Part shown: piece after piece, positions 1 through 12,195 of the stretch
How positions within the stretch are numbered: the first letter of the stretch is position 1
Layout of the letters: every line of letters begins with the position of its first letter
NCBI GenBank assembly: GCA_029204225.1
Contig: CM055113.1
Location: 31,918,383 to 31,982,382 of the forward strand
Reading direction: 5' to 3'
DNA length: 64,000 bases
From: Diphasiastrum complanatum
Taxonomy: Eukaryota; Streptophyta; Lycopodiopsida; Lycopodiales; Lycopodiaceae
Notes under the pieces: generated by a model
Seen by the model: only the letters and a program-made list of their open reading frames with translations
What the model was told of the DNA's origin: nothing
Databases searched by the model: none
Translations under genes and position numbers: made by a program

Positions 1-1808
1 TCTAACTTGCACTAAAGGCATCATGAATTCTTGAACAAAAAATTCCATAGCACCTTGTCAAAGGATCACAGGTATGCTCTACTCTATACATACATATGTA
101 TGTATCCTACTACCAAAAAGTAAACATGTTTATTGTCTTAGAACTACAAGATTTGAAGATAATTCAAAATAATACTTCTATGGGAACGTCTACTTATCGT
201 ATGTGGGTTTTTTAACCAACAAATGTGTAATGGCTCAACCCTTTTCAAAGGCACGAGTCAATACACAAACAAGCAAGGGCCTAGCATGGTTGACTACCTT
301 ATTGTAATAGAGAGTTTTCATATAGGGAAGAAAATACAAAAATAACCCCATATGCCTCCATTTTTTACCATGAAAGGAACAACAAGAACATCAGGTTAAA
401 GAAATTTAAAGAACCAATCATTGTGGTGGACACTACAAGGAAGAAAGAGAGACATGCTAAACAGGGACACTTGCGAAAAAATGAGCAAAAAGTTTGTTCT
501 ACCTTAATAGAGATCCCATTGAAGTGCTTCAAGAAGAATAGGAGTAGAGAGACATGACGATGTCACAATGATTGACATGATGATGAATGGAACAAGGTAA
601 CAAAAATAATGGAAGCTAGCAAAGGGCAAATGCACATAAAAAAAAAGATATATCGCAAGGTATTAAGAAGAAAGACAAGGATGGGCAGCCCATTTAAGGG
701 CATGAGTTATGCTTTTATAGAATGGGCAGCCCATCCACACAAATTTTGGAAAAAACTTCATAGAGGAGAGTTAAATGGTAGGACATGGTAACACGTAAGA
801 AACCTCTATGAAAAGGAGGTAGTGGGAGTTCTACTATCCAAGAAGGGCCTAAATAAAGAACATCTTAGGATAAAGTCGTATGTGCATGTCTTGATATACA
901 GAGCATAGGTCTTTCCCCATATGTCAAGATCTCATCTAATATCATCAGCTATTATAAGCTAGGACAAATTCTAATCCTGGGCGATTATTATGCCTGAGTA
1001 GTAAGAAATCAAATTGAACTAGTTGATAAACAAACTAATCATGGTGTCAAGCCATGCATTGAGTGACACTGGAGTCAAACGACTAAGTGTGATAATTAAT
1101 AGAATGAGCATCCACACCCATCCTGAAGCCATGCTCACTCAATTGTCAATTGTAAGCTCTTTTTCTGATTTCTTTTGATGTCAACGAGCACATTGAGGGA
1201 CTAAGTTCCATAATGAGATGGACATCTAAAAAAAATTTCTCAGACTGCTTGGCTGCAAAAGTGCATTCAGCCATAATACAAGTTTTGTTTCTCCTTGTAT
1301 CTTCACGTTGCAAGCTCACAACTAAATAATCGAAGGTTATCTCCTCCAAAACAAGAATACGGAAGCAAGCGTTTTTATAGGATTTTGACATTCCATTGGG
1401 CTTCCCACTTTCTAGTCTGCGGATTTTACCATGGTAATTCAATACACCTCCTCCATCCAACACCTTTCCACCTTGTTAACAGCAAACGGTTCTAGGCAAG
1501 TCACCCTAAAATCTTAAGACTGTCATCAGTTTATCATAAATCATCAAAGAAATGGAGCGAAAATTTCCTACTTCACGGAAAGACACAATATTTTCATGGA
1601 TGGATAAGATCAAATATTGCATACAATGTTATGTTTTATTGGATGATCTAATTATACAAAACATGTATCACGCAGTATATATCTCTAATGTTCTTATTAA
1701 GATGCAAGATCCCAAGAATTGTGTAACAATGCTAAAAGATGACAAGTATATGCTAATACATGTGATGAGCGACTACTGCATATCACAGCAAGAAAACGGT
1801 CGAAAGTG
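1..1808 (-). other. Probable first intron of acetyl-CoA synthetase, no exon seen
   Basis: This stretch lies downstream (minus sense) of the splice donor that ends exon 1 of the acetyl-CoA synthetase gene. I looked on the minus strand for the expected next exon, which should continue the N-terminal linker towards the adenylation domain, and found none. The open frames here are short and do not resemble known proteins. It is best read as intron 1, at least 1.8 kb long and running off the left edge. A broken gene cannot be excluded. Confidence 0.45.
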
Positions 1809-1814
1809 GCTCAC

Positions 1815-2315
1815 CTGTTCGCGCGAAGATATCAAAGCAGACGCCCTAAACTCGTCACTCGGATAGAATAGCTCCTCATTGGCAACCGATTTCACCTGCT
1901 CGCTCACAGCAGTGGGCGCTAAATTATCCGCACTAGAAGCTCCATTTACAACCAAGGACACCATTCTGCTGCCCGAACTTACAGGCAGCCAATATGCACT
2001 GATCGCAATATCACCAGCAGCAGCTGCACAGCCACTACCAGATTGCACGAGTGCAATCAAACTGCCACTGCCAGATCGCAGCTTAGGCGCGGCACACCTA
2101 GCAAGAGGGACCGAGATCGGCTCGGAGCAGTGGCGAGCGAGAGCGATCGCGCAGTAGCTGCTGTTGCCAGAGGACGAAAGACAGGAGGTGGGGCGAGCAG
2201 CAGGTTTGACAGTATGAGCACTGAGAGCAGCTATGGGGGAGGAGGACAAGGCTGAGGAAGAACGGCTACGATAACGACAGTAGTAGTCAACTAAATCTAA
2301 AGCGGCCGATGCCAT
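1815..2315 (-). CDS. ACS: Acetyl-CoA synthetase (plastid type), exon 1, partial gene
   Basis: AMP-forming acetyl-CoA synthetase makes acetyl-CoA from acetate, ATP and CoA in plastids. Only the first coding exon is here (167 codons). It starts MASAALDLVDYY and is rich in Ser, Ala and Arg with few acidic residues, as expected of a transit peptide. The diagnostic part is its end, FYPSDEFRASALISSREQ, matching my memory of the LIFPSKEF...ALVSSPQQ segment of Arabidopsis At5g36880 just before the conserved enzyme core. The exon closes in phase 0 at CAG|GTGAGC, the place expected from that homologue. An in-frame ATG lies about 13 codons upstream (MLLMLPSADAAM), so the start is uncertain. The catalytic domain would lie beyond the left edge. 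Upstream are a (CT)n leader and a TATA-like motif. Confidence 0.72.
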
Positions 2316-2401
2316 CGCAGCATCGGCACTGGGCAGCATCAGCAGCATATAGATGCAAATCCTCGACGCCAGAAGAGAGATCAAGAGAGAAGGATGAACG
2401 C

Positions 2402-2458
<57 letters not shown>

Positions 2459-2660
2459 ACGGAGTACACGTGAAGTAGCGCACGATTACACGAGACAATA
2501 AAAAACAGAAGAGCAGGTTGGTGCATGATCGAATCGTGGGAGCCACTTTTGCATTGCTTGGCTCTCAAATCCTCTTTTGGGCTATCCTCAAAAAAACCTA
2601 CATTTTTTTAAGTTTCTCGATTTTTTACTTTTAAAAGAGAATATATATGCTTATATAAAA
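2316..2660 (-). promoter_or_regulatory. Leader and promoter region of acetyl-CoA synthetase with (CT)n tract
   Basis: Immediately upstream (minus sense) of the acetyl-CoA synthetase start is a leader with a 51-bp uninterrupted (CT)n tract at 2407-2457. Further up, an AT-rich stretch has TTATATAA around 2650-2658, a reasonable TATA box for transcription starting near 2.6 kb. CT/GA tracts in plant leaders are known targets of BPC/GAGA-binding factors; that role here is inference. Confidence 0.4.
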
Positions 2661-3300
2661 AATCAACAAAAATTTTATTATATCGGTTTTTAAAAATTTA
2701 TGTCGATTTCATTTATATACTTTTGCCGGTTTTCTCAAGCAACGCTCTTTGCCTTTAATGCATTCCAAAAAAAAAATCCATGACAATAAATATTTTAATG
2801 AATAGCACAGGGATTTAAAGTTTACCCTAGAGGTATAGCTGAACGAATGAAGGCGTAGTGATGCTTTGGAAAGAGGAAAAGAAAACAGTCCAACATGGCA
2901 CACATTGTCGGTCAAGACTCAAGAGGAGCTTGATTGTGTGTCATAGCGAAGGCTTACAAACAAGTTTAATCTCAATCGGCCATCTTCCGACTGCTACATC
3001 CGGTGTTTGTCATCCTACAATGGGCTACTGCATTGTAGCTAACATTGCCACTCCCGTGGGCTACAGTGGGTGGCCCGCCTCCTTATGGAGAATAGCTTCA
3101 TCTCAAAAACCAATGCTCTTGAAGTCCTTTCATGGATTTGTTATTTTGAGGGGTTCAACTCTCTTGGCACATTGCATTTGATTTAATATGAATTTAGGCA
3201 TTAGATGCATTTGCCTCCAAAAGAAAGGGTCTTTACATGGAGTGGTATTTCAAATTAGGGAGCCAAGTGCATATTTTGAATTGGACCCACCAATCCGGAT
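2660..3300. other. Intergenic AT-rich DNA, nothing assignable
   Basis: Short open frames only (for example 2858-3181 plus). None has recognisable domains or splice context. I see no RNA gene or element boundary. Confidence 0.4.
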
Positions 3301-3600
3301 CCCCCTTCCAAGTGAAACCACGCCAACGTACATTTATTAATAAATAGAAAGGGTAGATCCAGAGGATCCTTATTGGTTGTCGTACCTATTTTGAAATAGA
3401 CACTTTCTTTAGTCTTAGTACTTTTTTAGGAGTGCTTTAGAAAAAAAGAGACCCCCTTCCAAGTGAAACCATGCCAAGGTACATTTATTATAAATAGAAA
3501 GGGTAGATCCAGAGGATCCTTATAGGTTGTCATACCTATTTTATAATAGACAATTTTTTTATTCTTAGTACTTTTTTAGGAGTGCTTTACAAAAAAAAAG
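3301..3600. repeat. Tandem duplication, period 151 bp
   Basis: Two head-to-tail units begin with CCCCCTTCCAAGTGAAACCA at 3301 and 3452. Both carry the internal landmarks AGAAAGGGTAGATCCAGAGG and TTAGGAGTGCTTTA and end in an A-run. They differ by a few substitutions and single-base gaps. Confidence 0.85.
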
Positions 3601-4110
3601 GCTAAAGCATACCCTTGAAATTGGAAAGCTAGATGATTAGGTCCAACTTTATTTATTTTGCCACCTTGGGCACCTCAAAATGGTGAAGGCCCTCACGCCT
3701 TCCCCTGTCCTAAATGTCAATGAAGGCCAACGCGTACCCTTCAAGTTAGAAAGGTAGAATACTCTTCTAGTCAGAAAGCTAGATGAACAAGTCCAACTTT
3801 ATTTATTTTGTCGCCTTGGGCACTTTAAAATGGTGAAATCCCTCGTACAACTGGGCTCCTTCCCCTGTAGTAAATGTTAATCAAGGCCAAAGCATGCTAT
3901 AAAGGTGCATACCCTTCAAGTTAGAAGCTAGATGAAAAGGTCCAACTTTATTTATTATGCTACGGCAAGCATCTCAAAACGATAAAGGCACTCGATTGGG
4001 GGCCTTCCCCTATACTAAATGTCAATGAAGACCAAAACATATCCTCAAGTTAGAAAGCTAATGAATAAGGCCAACTTTATATATTTTTTGGATTATAATG
4101 TGCAAGAGCT
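3600..4110. repeat. Degenerate tandem array, about 150-bp period, 3-4 copies
   Basis: The phrase GTCCAACTTTATTTATTTT or a close variant recurs near 3642, 3792, 3939 and 4067. Each copy is preceded by a CCCTTCAAGTTAGAAAGCTAG-like phrase and followed by a CCTTCCCCT...TAAATGTCAATGAAG phrase. The last copy is truncated. The array abuts the 151-bp duplication but is a different sequence. Confidence 0.8.
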
Positions 4111-4790
4111 TTGATTAAGTCCAAAAGGTCCAACTTTGTTGATATTTTTGTATTATATTGTGCAAGAGTTTTGATTAAGTCCAACGTTATTATAAAAGTC
4201 AAAACTCTTGAAGCACTTTGTCATGATACATGTTTTTTAAGGGTTTACACTTGGCACAAATGCAATAAAAAAATCATCATTTCAAATTGAATGAATATGA
4301 AATTATGGCTTTATCTCAAAAAGAAGCATGTGTTGCATTGACGTCTGAAAGGGCATTGGACTTGAGTTGTGTCCCTAATAGTTGCTTAAATCTACTCATT
4401 CCATACAACAAAAGTTTATTGAATTGCGAACATTGAAAGATATCTGACCCAACCATTCATCACATTATATTAAGGAATCCCATTTGAATTAAAAGCCAAG
4501 TCAAAATATATCCATAAGGTAATAATATAAAGGTGAGCCATCTCATTGAATCAAGAGGCAGAACAATAAACCTAACGACATAGCGACGAGCCTCACAATT
4601 TTGCATTTTATGAAATGGAATAAGATTATTACTTGAAATTATAACTTAAAATTATACATGTAATATGCCACTTGAATGTTTCAAAGAAAGCAGTGACATA
4701 TTGTGCTTTTTAATTTGCCCAATAAATGGGCATAATAGTCACAAGCTACCCATTACTGTAGATCCAAATAATCAATAGTCCTAAAATTTA
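4110..4790. other. Unassigned sequence, possible Copia remnant
   Basis: Low-complexity AT-rich DNA. No stretch longer than about 30 codons can be read with confidence. It adjoins the retroelement fragments on its right and may be decayed element sequence. Confidence 0.25.
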
Positions 4791-4799
4791 TACTAAAAT

Positions 4800-4995
4800 C
4801 AAGTTCCTCTAATCTGGACCCGTTGGAAGGTACTTGGGGCATTACAAAGTCCAAATGGCATCACCTTGTAGGCATAGGTTCCCCATTTTGTGGTGAATGC
4901 GGTCTTGAGCTGATCGGCGCTATTTTCACCTGATTGTAGCCGCTAAAACCATCTAGGAAACTGTAGGCTTCTTCTCTTGCTACTCTGTCCAAAAC
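4800..4995 (-). mobile_element. Gypsy reverse-transcriptase fragment
   Basis: Minus-strand translation gives [20 protein letters not shown], the hallmark Ty3/Gypsy reverse-transcriptase segment ([10 protein letters not shown] with the catalytic Asp region). A shifted frame then keeps the KTAFTTKWG...PFGL region in broken form. Only about 65 codons survive. It joins Copia sequence directly on its right, so it is one half of a chimeric scar. Confidence 0.75.
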
Positions 4996-5029
4996 ACTTT
5001 CCGTGAAAGATTCGCGAAACAATTTCTTG

Positions 5030-5680
5030 TAGAAGCTCGTGGTTTCTTGTTGAAGCTCCTTAGAAATTTTCAGACTTGGATCCATAGGAGAATTTTTTGG
5101 TTTGCAATCTACCATGTTATGCTTCTCCAACAAGTTCTAAATATACCTATGTTGACTAATAAAAATCTGTCTCTTGATCCGATCTCTAAAAATTTGTATC
5201 CAAAGGTAGAAATGACCTTCTCCTAAATTTGTCATGTTGAACTCATCTAACAACATAGCTTTAGTATCTTTCAATAATGAAATACTATTACTAAAAATAA
5301 ATTATTATCATTATATAAAGACATGAAAATGAAAGATGATGCTGCTATCTTGAAGTAAACATTAGAGTTGGCTGATTCAGGTATTAAACCATGTTCAATA
5401 AAAATATGTTGATCCATTGAAACCATGCTCGTGGTGACTACTTAATCCCATAAAGAGCTTTATGAAATTTGCATACTTGATGCTCTTTGCTTTCAAGTTC
5501 ATAACCTTCTGGCTAAGACATGTATATGTCTTCTTCAATAACACCATCTAGAAATGTTGTTTGAACATTCATTTGATGAACTTCAAGATCTATTGTAGTT
5601 GCAAATGCTATAAGAAATCTAATGGAAGTAAGCTTGACTATAGGACTAAAAGCTTCCATGAAGTCAATGTTAGAAATCTA
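5030..5680 (-). mobile_element. Copia reverse-transcriptase remnant
   Basis: On the minus strand, interrupted frames carry Copia RT signatures in order. These are a QMNVQTTFLDGVIEEDIYM-like segment near 5.5 kb, a KALYGIK...PRAWFQ-like segment, an LLDEFNMTNLGEGHFYL-like segment near 5.23 kb, and LLEKHNMVDCKPKNSPMDPS near 5.1 kb. Several stops and frameshifts show that it is dead. The catalytic YVDD box is not preserved. Confidence 0.75.
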
Positions 5681-5689
5681 AGAAAGACC

Positions 5690-6700
5690 CTTGTAAGATT
5701 TTCATAATGTTTTTTTTTTCTTGTCTGGGAATAACATGGTGGGCTCTACTAAACATGGGTATGATTCTCATCTCAATGTGTCATTTTCTAACTAATAGAT
5801 GTGTGAGTTTAGACATGCACTATGTAAAATAAACAAGAACTACAATCAAAGTGCAATACAAAAAAATCAACCAATTTTAATACAAGATGGCTCCTATGTA
5901 AATTTGTTTTTATACAAAAAGAAATTGATTGTTGTACAAACAAATCTTGTTCCTATACAACTTGTAGAATGTTAATCTTGAAGAGAAAACCATGAAAACA
6001 TATTTGAGAGTATAAAGTCCGAGTGAGGTTCATTGGTGATACGCGACATGATGTCTCTTGTTCAATGGCTATCCTTGATGAATTAAATAAACAAAGAAGA
6101 TACGAATGTTATAGAGAGTGAAAGCCATAGAGCACTTATCAAACAAAAAGTCATTCATCAACATGTATAATTCACCTAGACAATTTCATGTTTCTATTGA
6201 TCTTTTAGAGTAATGAAAGAACTCTCATAAGCCCTTGTCAAAAACAAGGTAGGAATAGTGCCACTGAATCTACCATCGTTGATAGTAGATGTTGTAAGAT
6301 ATAGCTTGAGATGCAATTATGGTTGAGGTACTATGTCCTGAGGACCTCTTTGAGCAAGAGATTCAGAACCGAATCTCTATCTGGATTTCCGATTCCTAGA
6401 TGTATTGTGTATTGGCACATTGGAAATCTTATCAACATGTGGAAAGACAATAGATTTGAGGTTGCAAAAGGGGAGAAAAGCTATCAATTCTCTGTGGAGG
6501 TTGCTCTTGGTTGGACATTGTAGCAAATGACGGAATATCAGTTTTGCTTTCCTTCTACAAGGACTCATGCCATATTAGTGTCTTTTTGCATTATGGAGCT
6601 GGTGAATTGCATGGTAATGCAGAAGTTTGCAAGAAACTTCTCGAGTGAGCAGCAGGTTGAGCGGTTGGGTGCTTTGGTGCTCGTGTTGTGTTGTCGTGAA
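5690..6700. other. Unassigned sequence between Copia and Gypsy remnants
   Basis: Mostly AT-rich DNA with short frames on both strands. A slightly higher-GC stretch at 6300-6700 has overlapping 60-70 codon frames without recognisable domains. It is probably decayed retroelement spacer. Confidence 0.3.
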
Positions 6701-6779
6701 GATCCTATCGATATTCATAGCTGACGTGGTGGGTAGGTTGGATCTTAGTTGGTTGTTTCGGATAGTGTTTGAAACTGTG

Positions 6780-7975
6780 TTTTCTGACACAGTCATGACA
6801 CTCAGCGTGGTACTTGGTCTTGACTAGGCAATCAACCATGAAATGGTCGGTTTCACTACAAATGAAACATCTGGTGTGCAATGGCCCTTGTATAATGGCA
6901 TAGCCATCTTATATGGCTAAAGGTTCTGGACTTTCTGGTGGATATTCATGATAATGCAAGGAATGTCCAGATTGTGATGGTTGTTCTTCATATCGTTGGA
7001 CTATATGTGCTTGGATAGGCTGATATGAAGGACAAGCATCAGCAAGATGCGTAGCCCGGCAGTGTGGCCACCATATTGGTTTTTGTCTATAAGGCACCTG
7101 TGCAGTGTTTGGCTGACCAGACATACTGCTTTGGATAGACTTCAGGGTAGTTTGAAACTCATTGGTGAGTTTCTCCATCTGTAGTTGGTGTTGCTTATTA
7201 AACAACTCCAACTGGGATTTCCAAAGCTAATCTTGGGTATCCTCGATCGGCTTTGACTCATGGACAGGAGCACGTGGTGTTCTCCTTTCTTTGGATTCGT
7301 CAACATCTGATCCCTCGTCTTCTTCTTTGATGGCATCAGACATAGCTAACTTTAGGCTCATATTGTCATCATTGGATTTAAGCTCGCGTCTACTCCATCT
7401 TGGAAGGTCGACTAAAAACTAGATGACGAGCATCTGTTCAGAGTGTTGTTCCTTTACTTGACTTTTGAGGCGTTTGAAACGCTCGATATAGTCTCGTACA
7501 CGTTCATCTTTTGTCATCTTGATGTTACTCAATTTGACAAAAGGACTCTCGATCAAGTGAAAGGGCTTAAAACGCTTGATAAAGGACTCTTTCAAGGTTG
7601 ACCAGTCTGTCTTATCTTCACGATCAAGGTTGAAAAACCAATCATGTGCTTTAGCGATCATAGTCATCAAAAACAATTGCCATCCTTTGGTAGATCTAGC
7701 TTGGTTGTACGTCTCTCAAGATGAGCATCGTGGGTAGCAGAAGCACCATTAAGGTTGGTTCTGGCTTGAGAGGGTTCAGCACCATAAGGATGGGCTCGTG
7801 CTCATGAAGACTCGGCCCTATCAGATTTTTGTTTCTTAAATGGGTTTGTGCATGATCCATGTATTTGGCCCGCATTCGGTAGAACCTATTACGTCTAATT
7901 TGTTCAGCTACAGGGGACCTGATCTCGTATGGATATTCTTCTGGGAGTTTAGGATCTTTTTGTTGGTCCATTGGG
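6780..7975 (-). mobile_element. Gypsy gag remnant with CCHC zinc knuckle
   Basis: Minus-strand frames read in order from 7971. First comes an N-terminal part (MDQQKDPKLPEEYPYEIRSP). A shifted frame at 7419-7676 holds the retrotransposon gag core (AKAHDWFFNLDREDKTDW...LKESFIKRF...RDYIERFKRL). A Gln-rich linker follows, then a degenerate first knuckle (PHCRATHLADAC) and an intact CCHC knuckle CFICSETDHFMVDC around 6.85 kb. This is the order of a Ty3/Gypsy gag, the particle coat and RNA-binding protein. Frameshifts and stops between blocks make it a pseudogene. Confidence 0.75.
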
Positions 7976-8194
7976 TATTGTTGTGCCTTTTTGGTGTTGG
8001 CTATGAGTTTCTGGTATTTTTGGAGTTTTTGAGTTTTTTGGTGTTTTTGGATTTTTTGGGTTTTTTAGGGTGTTTAAGGAAGTGAAGGGGGAGACTCAAT
8101 ATGAAAAGGGCTTTCTATTGGTATGAGTTTTATTTTTTGAATTTTTTTTGGTATTCATGGCTTTTTTCTTTCAGACTCTAAGGCTTTGGGGAGA

Positions 8195-8660
8195 TGGTGG
8201 TTCAGTCGAAAAGGCAAACAGAGGTCTCGTTCGAAAGTTCTCTGGTTTGGCGTGGATTTGGTCCGGTTGAGATGGCGAGCAACTCCTTCGGTCGAGATTG
8301 GACCCAGAACCTTCGGTCGAGATGTGATCACTTCCTTCGGTCGAGATTTGATAGAAACCCTTTGATCGAAATTTGATAGAAACCATTCGGTTGAGAATTG
8401 ATAGAAACCCTTTGGTCGAGATCTGACGTGAACACTTCAGTCAAGATCTGACGCGACACTTCAGTCGATATTTCAGCGGAGCTTCGGTCGAGATTTTAGA
8501 AAAACGCTCCGATCAAGATTTCAGATAAACAGATTTCAGAGAAACGCTCCGATCGAGATTTCAGAGAAAGCCTTCGGTTGAGATAAACGCTCCGGTTGAG
8601 ATTTCAGAGAAAGCCTCTAGTTGAGATTTCATGAGGGCTTCGGTTGAGATTTCATGAGGG
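8195..8660. repeat. Minisatellite of about 15 units, 20-26 bp (TCGGTCGAGATTT type)
   Basis: Fifteen or so variants of the core GGTCGAGATTT recur every 20-26 bp between about 8297 and 8655, for example at 8297, 8317, 8339, 8414, 8485, 8550, 8593 and 8642. Spacers such as GATAGAAACCC or CAGAGAAACGCT alternate in blocks. Isolated further copies occur to about 9090. It lies upstream (minus sense) of the Gypsy gag, so it probably belongs to that element's leader or LTR. Confidence 0.8.
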
Positions 8661-9239
8661 AATGGAGCGTGAAGGTCGTTGTGGCAGGAGCGATTAGGGA
8701 GATTAGGGGTTGTGCAAACGGTAATGGAGACTGCGTGATGGAGGAAGGGGATGCGATGTGTAGGATTTCTTGGGTGAGTGCAGGGACGTTCGGTTATGGA
8801 AGGAGCGAAGGAGCAAGAGGCTCAGGCAGGTGCGACTCTGTCAGGCTTATGAGCGAAGGATATGTGTGTGGATTCGGGCAGGGAGGACAGTGCAGTTAGC
8901 AAATATCAGAGATTCTGAAAGTGTTCGGCTCGGTCCAGATTGCATTGAAGAAGATTCGGTCCAGAACGATCATGTGTAATAGGACTCGGTCCAGAGCTCT
9001 TTGATTATGTCTCAGTCAAGAATGTGTTCGAGAGGGCATTCGGCTCAGTCCAGAGCTGGTTGAAGATGTCTCGGTCGAGATTGGGTGAAGGTATTTGTGA
9101 TTGTTCGTCGTCTAGATGTTGATTCCCACATGTTCGCTGTATGGAAGGAGTGGTGTGCAGATCGTGTGCAGGCCTCATGTGTAGGGCGTGGGCAGGTCTT
9201 GCTGGTTGTGGGTTTGCAGATCTGAAGCGCTAACTTGGA

Positions 9240-9560
9240 GAGTGTTTTCAGGAAAGTTAGGTTAGGTGCCCGACTGCTTGCAAGTCGGTATAGGTCGCGT
9301 TTGCAGGCTTTGTTTTGCAGGTTTCCTTTTGTAGGTTGTGTTTGCAGGCTTCGTTTGGCAGTTTGATACTAAAGCAAGTCTGATCGCAAATGGACTGGCA
9401 AGCAGTGCATTTGCGCTGGCAGTTGTTGTGTCTTGCTGGTTGGTTTGCAGGTTCAGGTGCAAGCAAGTTGGTTTTCAGATGGATTTGCAAGCAAGTCGTT
9501 TTGCCTGTAGTTGTTGTTTCTTGCAGGTCGTTTTGTAGGTAGTGTAGTTTGTTTGCAAGG
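9240..9560. repeat. Degenerate TTTGCAGG-type short repeats
   Basis: Variants of TTTGCAGGCTT/TTTGCAGGTTT recur through this stretch at irregular 15-40 bp spacing, interleaved with GCAAGCAAGT. It appears to be a further degenerate array in the same retroelement context as the minisatellite to the left. Confidence 0.5.
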
Positions 9561-9599
9561 TAGACTACAGATAAGAACTATTATAGAGATGTAGAACGT

Positions 9600-11172
9600 G
9601 TGTTATGGATCTGTTCAAGAACACTATTGCAGCAGGTATGGGTTTTTTTTGAGTTCAAGCAGCAATGGGGCCAAATGTTGACAGATTTGCTGTCTGTCTA
9701 CTAGATTTTCTCTTCTTCTCTGCATACACCTTATCTGGGCATGTTCTTGATCATTTCTATTTGGTTCAATGCCCAGATCAGGCAGCAGATTCTCGGGGTT
9801 GTAATATGGTTTCAACTTGTCACGGATACTCAGATTTCAAACGCTCTTGAACTCTTGAAATCACTTGCAATCATTCTACCATGCAAGCACACCAAGAATG
9901 CCCAAAAACGGCTCTTTTTGAAACACGGTTGGGCATTACTATGGCACTTAAAAACAAAATGCTAGAACGGATCATGACAAACGGAAACTAAACTACTTGC
10001 AAAATCAAAAAACTAGACTAGCATGCCACATTCCTCATAAAAACAAAAAAACTAATTTCTACAAGCATTCAAAAACCAAGAAGCTCCATCTTCTTCATTC
10101 TTGAAGTTTCCAAGAAACTCAAGAAACCAAAACGTAAATGAATTTGCAAGATCTATACCACATTATTGGCTACAAATTTTTTGGATGCTTGCAACTTACA
10201 CTAATCCACCAAAACAAAAAGGAAATCTAATCCACAACTAGGAAAGCAGGAAAACTAATCCACTCTAAAGTCTACAACCACACAGAATATGAATGGAAGG
10301 GCATGATCATAGGGGCATCACTCAAGAAAACCATCATAATCAAGGAGCTTAGTGTAGCATCAAACTCATGGAAAATCTTCTTATTAAGCATGGAGTAGAT
10401 ACAATGCAAAAAGCTCCTCTTCTCAAAGAGGGAGTCTCTTAAATAAACAAGAGAGCTCCTTAGGTGGCATCCTAGTGGCATTTTCACATTACACAAATTA
10501 CAAGTGGATCGTCCGATCTAGCTCCCGAGCACTAGGGAGTATGGCAAATCACAATAATAGTAAGCGCTTAACAATCCGACAATATAACGGCCACAAAATC
10601 TCAATGATTCCCATGGACACGGGTGAGGGTATATATAGAGAGTAGCACCCACCCCGTCTGTCCATGCTTTGATGCAATTGATTACTCTAGTTTTTTCTGA
10701 TGACGACATTGTACCATCTACATGTGGATATCCCTATTGCTTTGGCACCTTTGCAGAGAAGAGGAGGCAAAGAAATTCAAATATTTGCTAAGGATCGTTC
10801 TTGTTACAGGGCTCCACTAGAGGTCACCATCAAAAGGTGACTCACTCTACTTTCTTTAAGAGGGGTCTACTTGCATTTATTACGTTTGCCTAGAAATACT
10901 AGTTCCTACATGGTCATTCCATCTTTTGGGATTCATCATGAGGCTTACACAGTTCATGCTTGTCATTCCTAACTAGCATTTCTCATCTCTCAATCTTCAT
11001 TCGTCTCATCTTCTTAGAGACCTCCTCAGTCTAAGGTGAGAGGTGCTCTTAGGTAGCTCTATCTAAGTATCTTGGGGATTCGTCAGAAGCAGCGAACAGA
11101 AGGAGAATAATCCAACAAAAGGAGCACCATCTCAGATTCAACGACATGTTCAGGATCCACATTAAGAGAGAG
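9600..11172. other. Unassigned, probably 3' part of a Copia element
   Basis: No coding domain can be read. A TATA-like GGTATATATAGAG occurs at about 10627. The right end (AGGATCCACATTAAGAGAGAG) is purine-rich and abuts an LTR start, as a polypurine tract would. This suggests at least the last few hundred bases are the 3' internal end of a Copia element. Confidence 0.35.
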
Positions 11173-12195
11173 TGTTGGAATTTGATGCTCAGTCTCAAAT
11201 CCATTCAATAATGAGCATCTTGAAAAATAAAAAATTAGAAGGCTCGAATTTCTGAACAGAAGATCAAAAAATTCAAGATCGAATTTTTGAGAATTTGGAT
11301 CGACTCAAAAAATTCTATATTTTTTGAGTCACTGTACATTTTTCGATACTTGTAAATTTTGATATTGTCGGTCTAAAATCCCGACCCAACGACTTCACTT
11401 TGACAATCCGCCACTTTGTACATTCATTATTGTAATAACTACAACAAAAGTTTGTTGTAGACATTTTGTAGGATATCAATCCTAGAATCTTCATATGAAA
11501 ACTTCTTCTGATAATTCGAGTTTCTGTAACCAGCGTTATCACGCTCAACGATTGTAAGCTGAAGTTATCAATTCAAACATTGTACTCATTGTTTGATATT
11601 AATCAAAGTGCAAATTTTTAGTCCCACCACTGTATTGTTTCATTGTGCATTTGTGTGAATAATTCAATTTGAATATTCTACTGTTGTCTGTTGTGCTTCC
11701 GATCCTACACCAAGTCCGCTCATAAGCTTCCGCTCATTCCGACTGATTTTCGACACTGTTATTATAGAGTATTGTCTCAAGAAGATCATGACTCTATATG
11801 TATTCAAACTTGTATAAACTTTTGACTAAATGCATTCATTGCAATAATCTAAGTCATGATATATCATGTCAAATACATGTATTCTATTTTGTTTGATTCA
11901 TTACATGCAAATAAACTGATTCATAGACTAAACTATTCGTATGACTGATAATTCGTGTCGATTTTAATGTTCTAAGATTTATTCTATTTGGCTTCCGCAA
12001 TTAAATCTTAATCAATCTAATTTGTGCATATCTACAAAATCAACTGTATAGATCCAAGCGACTTTGAAGCTCGGATCAAGTAGAGCTATTTTTTAGTGAT
12101 CGAAGTAAAGCTCGAATCCGAAAGACATAGATTCATGCACCGAGGAACACAGAGAAATTTCAACCAACTTTGATAGTTCCTTCCTAATTCCAACA
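11173..12195 (+). mobile_element. Copia LTR (1,023 bp)
   Basis: The segment begins TGTTGGAATT and ends AATTCCAACA, a perfect 10-bp terminal inverted repeat with TG...CA ends. A purine tract lies immediately left. Immediately right is TGGTATCAGAACAATAATTT, which fits a primer-binding site for initiator Met tRNA. Having both a polypurine tract and a primer-binding site at its borders means it has internal-type sequence on each side. Confidence 0.82.

Noticed and set aside
1146-1463. 105-codon minus ORF downstream of acetyl-CoA synthetase exon 1
   Set aside because: It would be the place for exon 2, but the translation has no similarity to the enzyme's N-terminal linker or adenylation domain and overlaps a plus frame.
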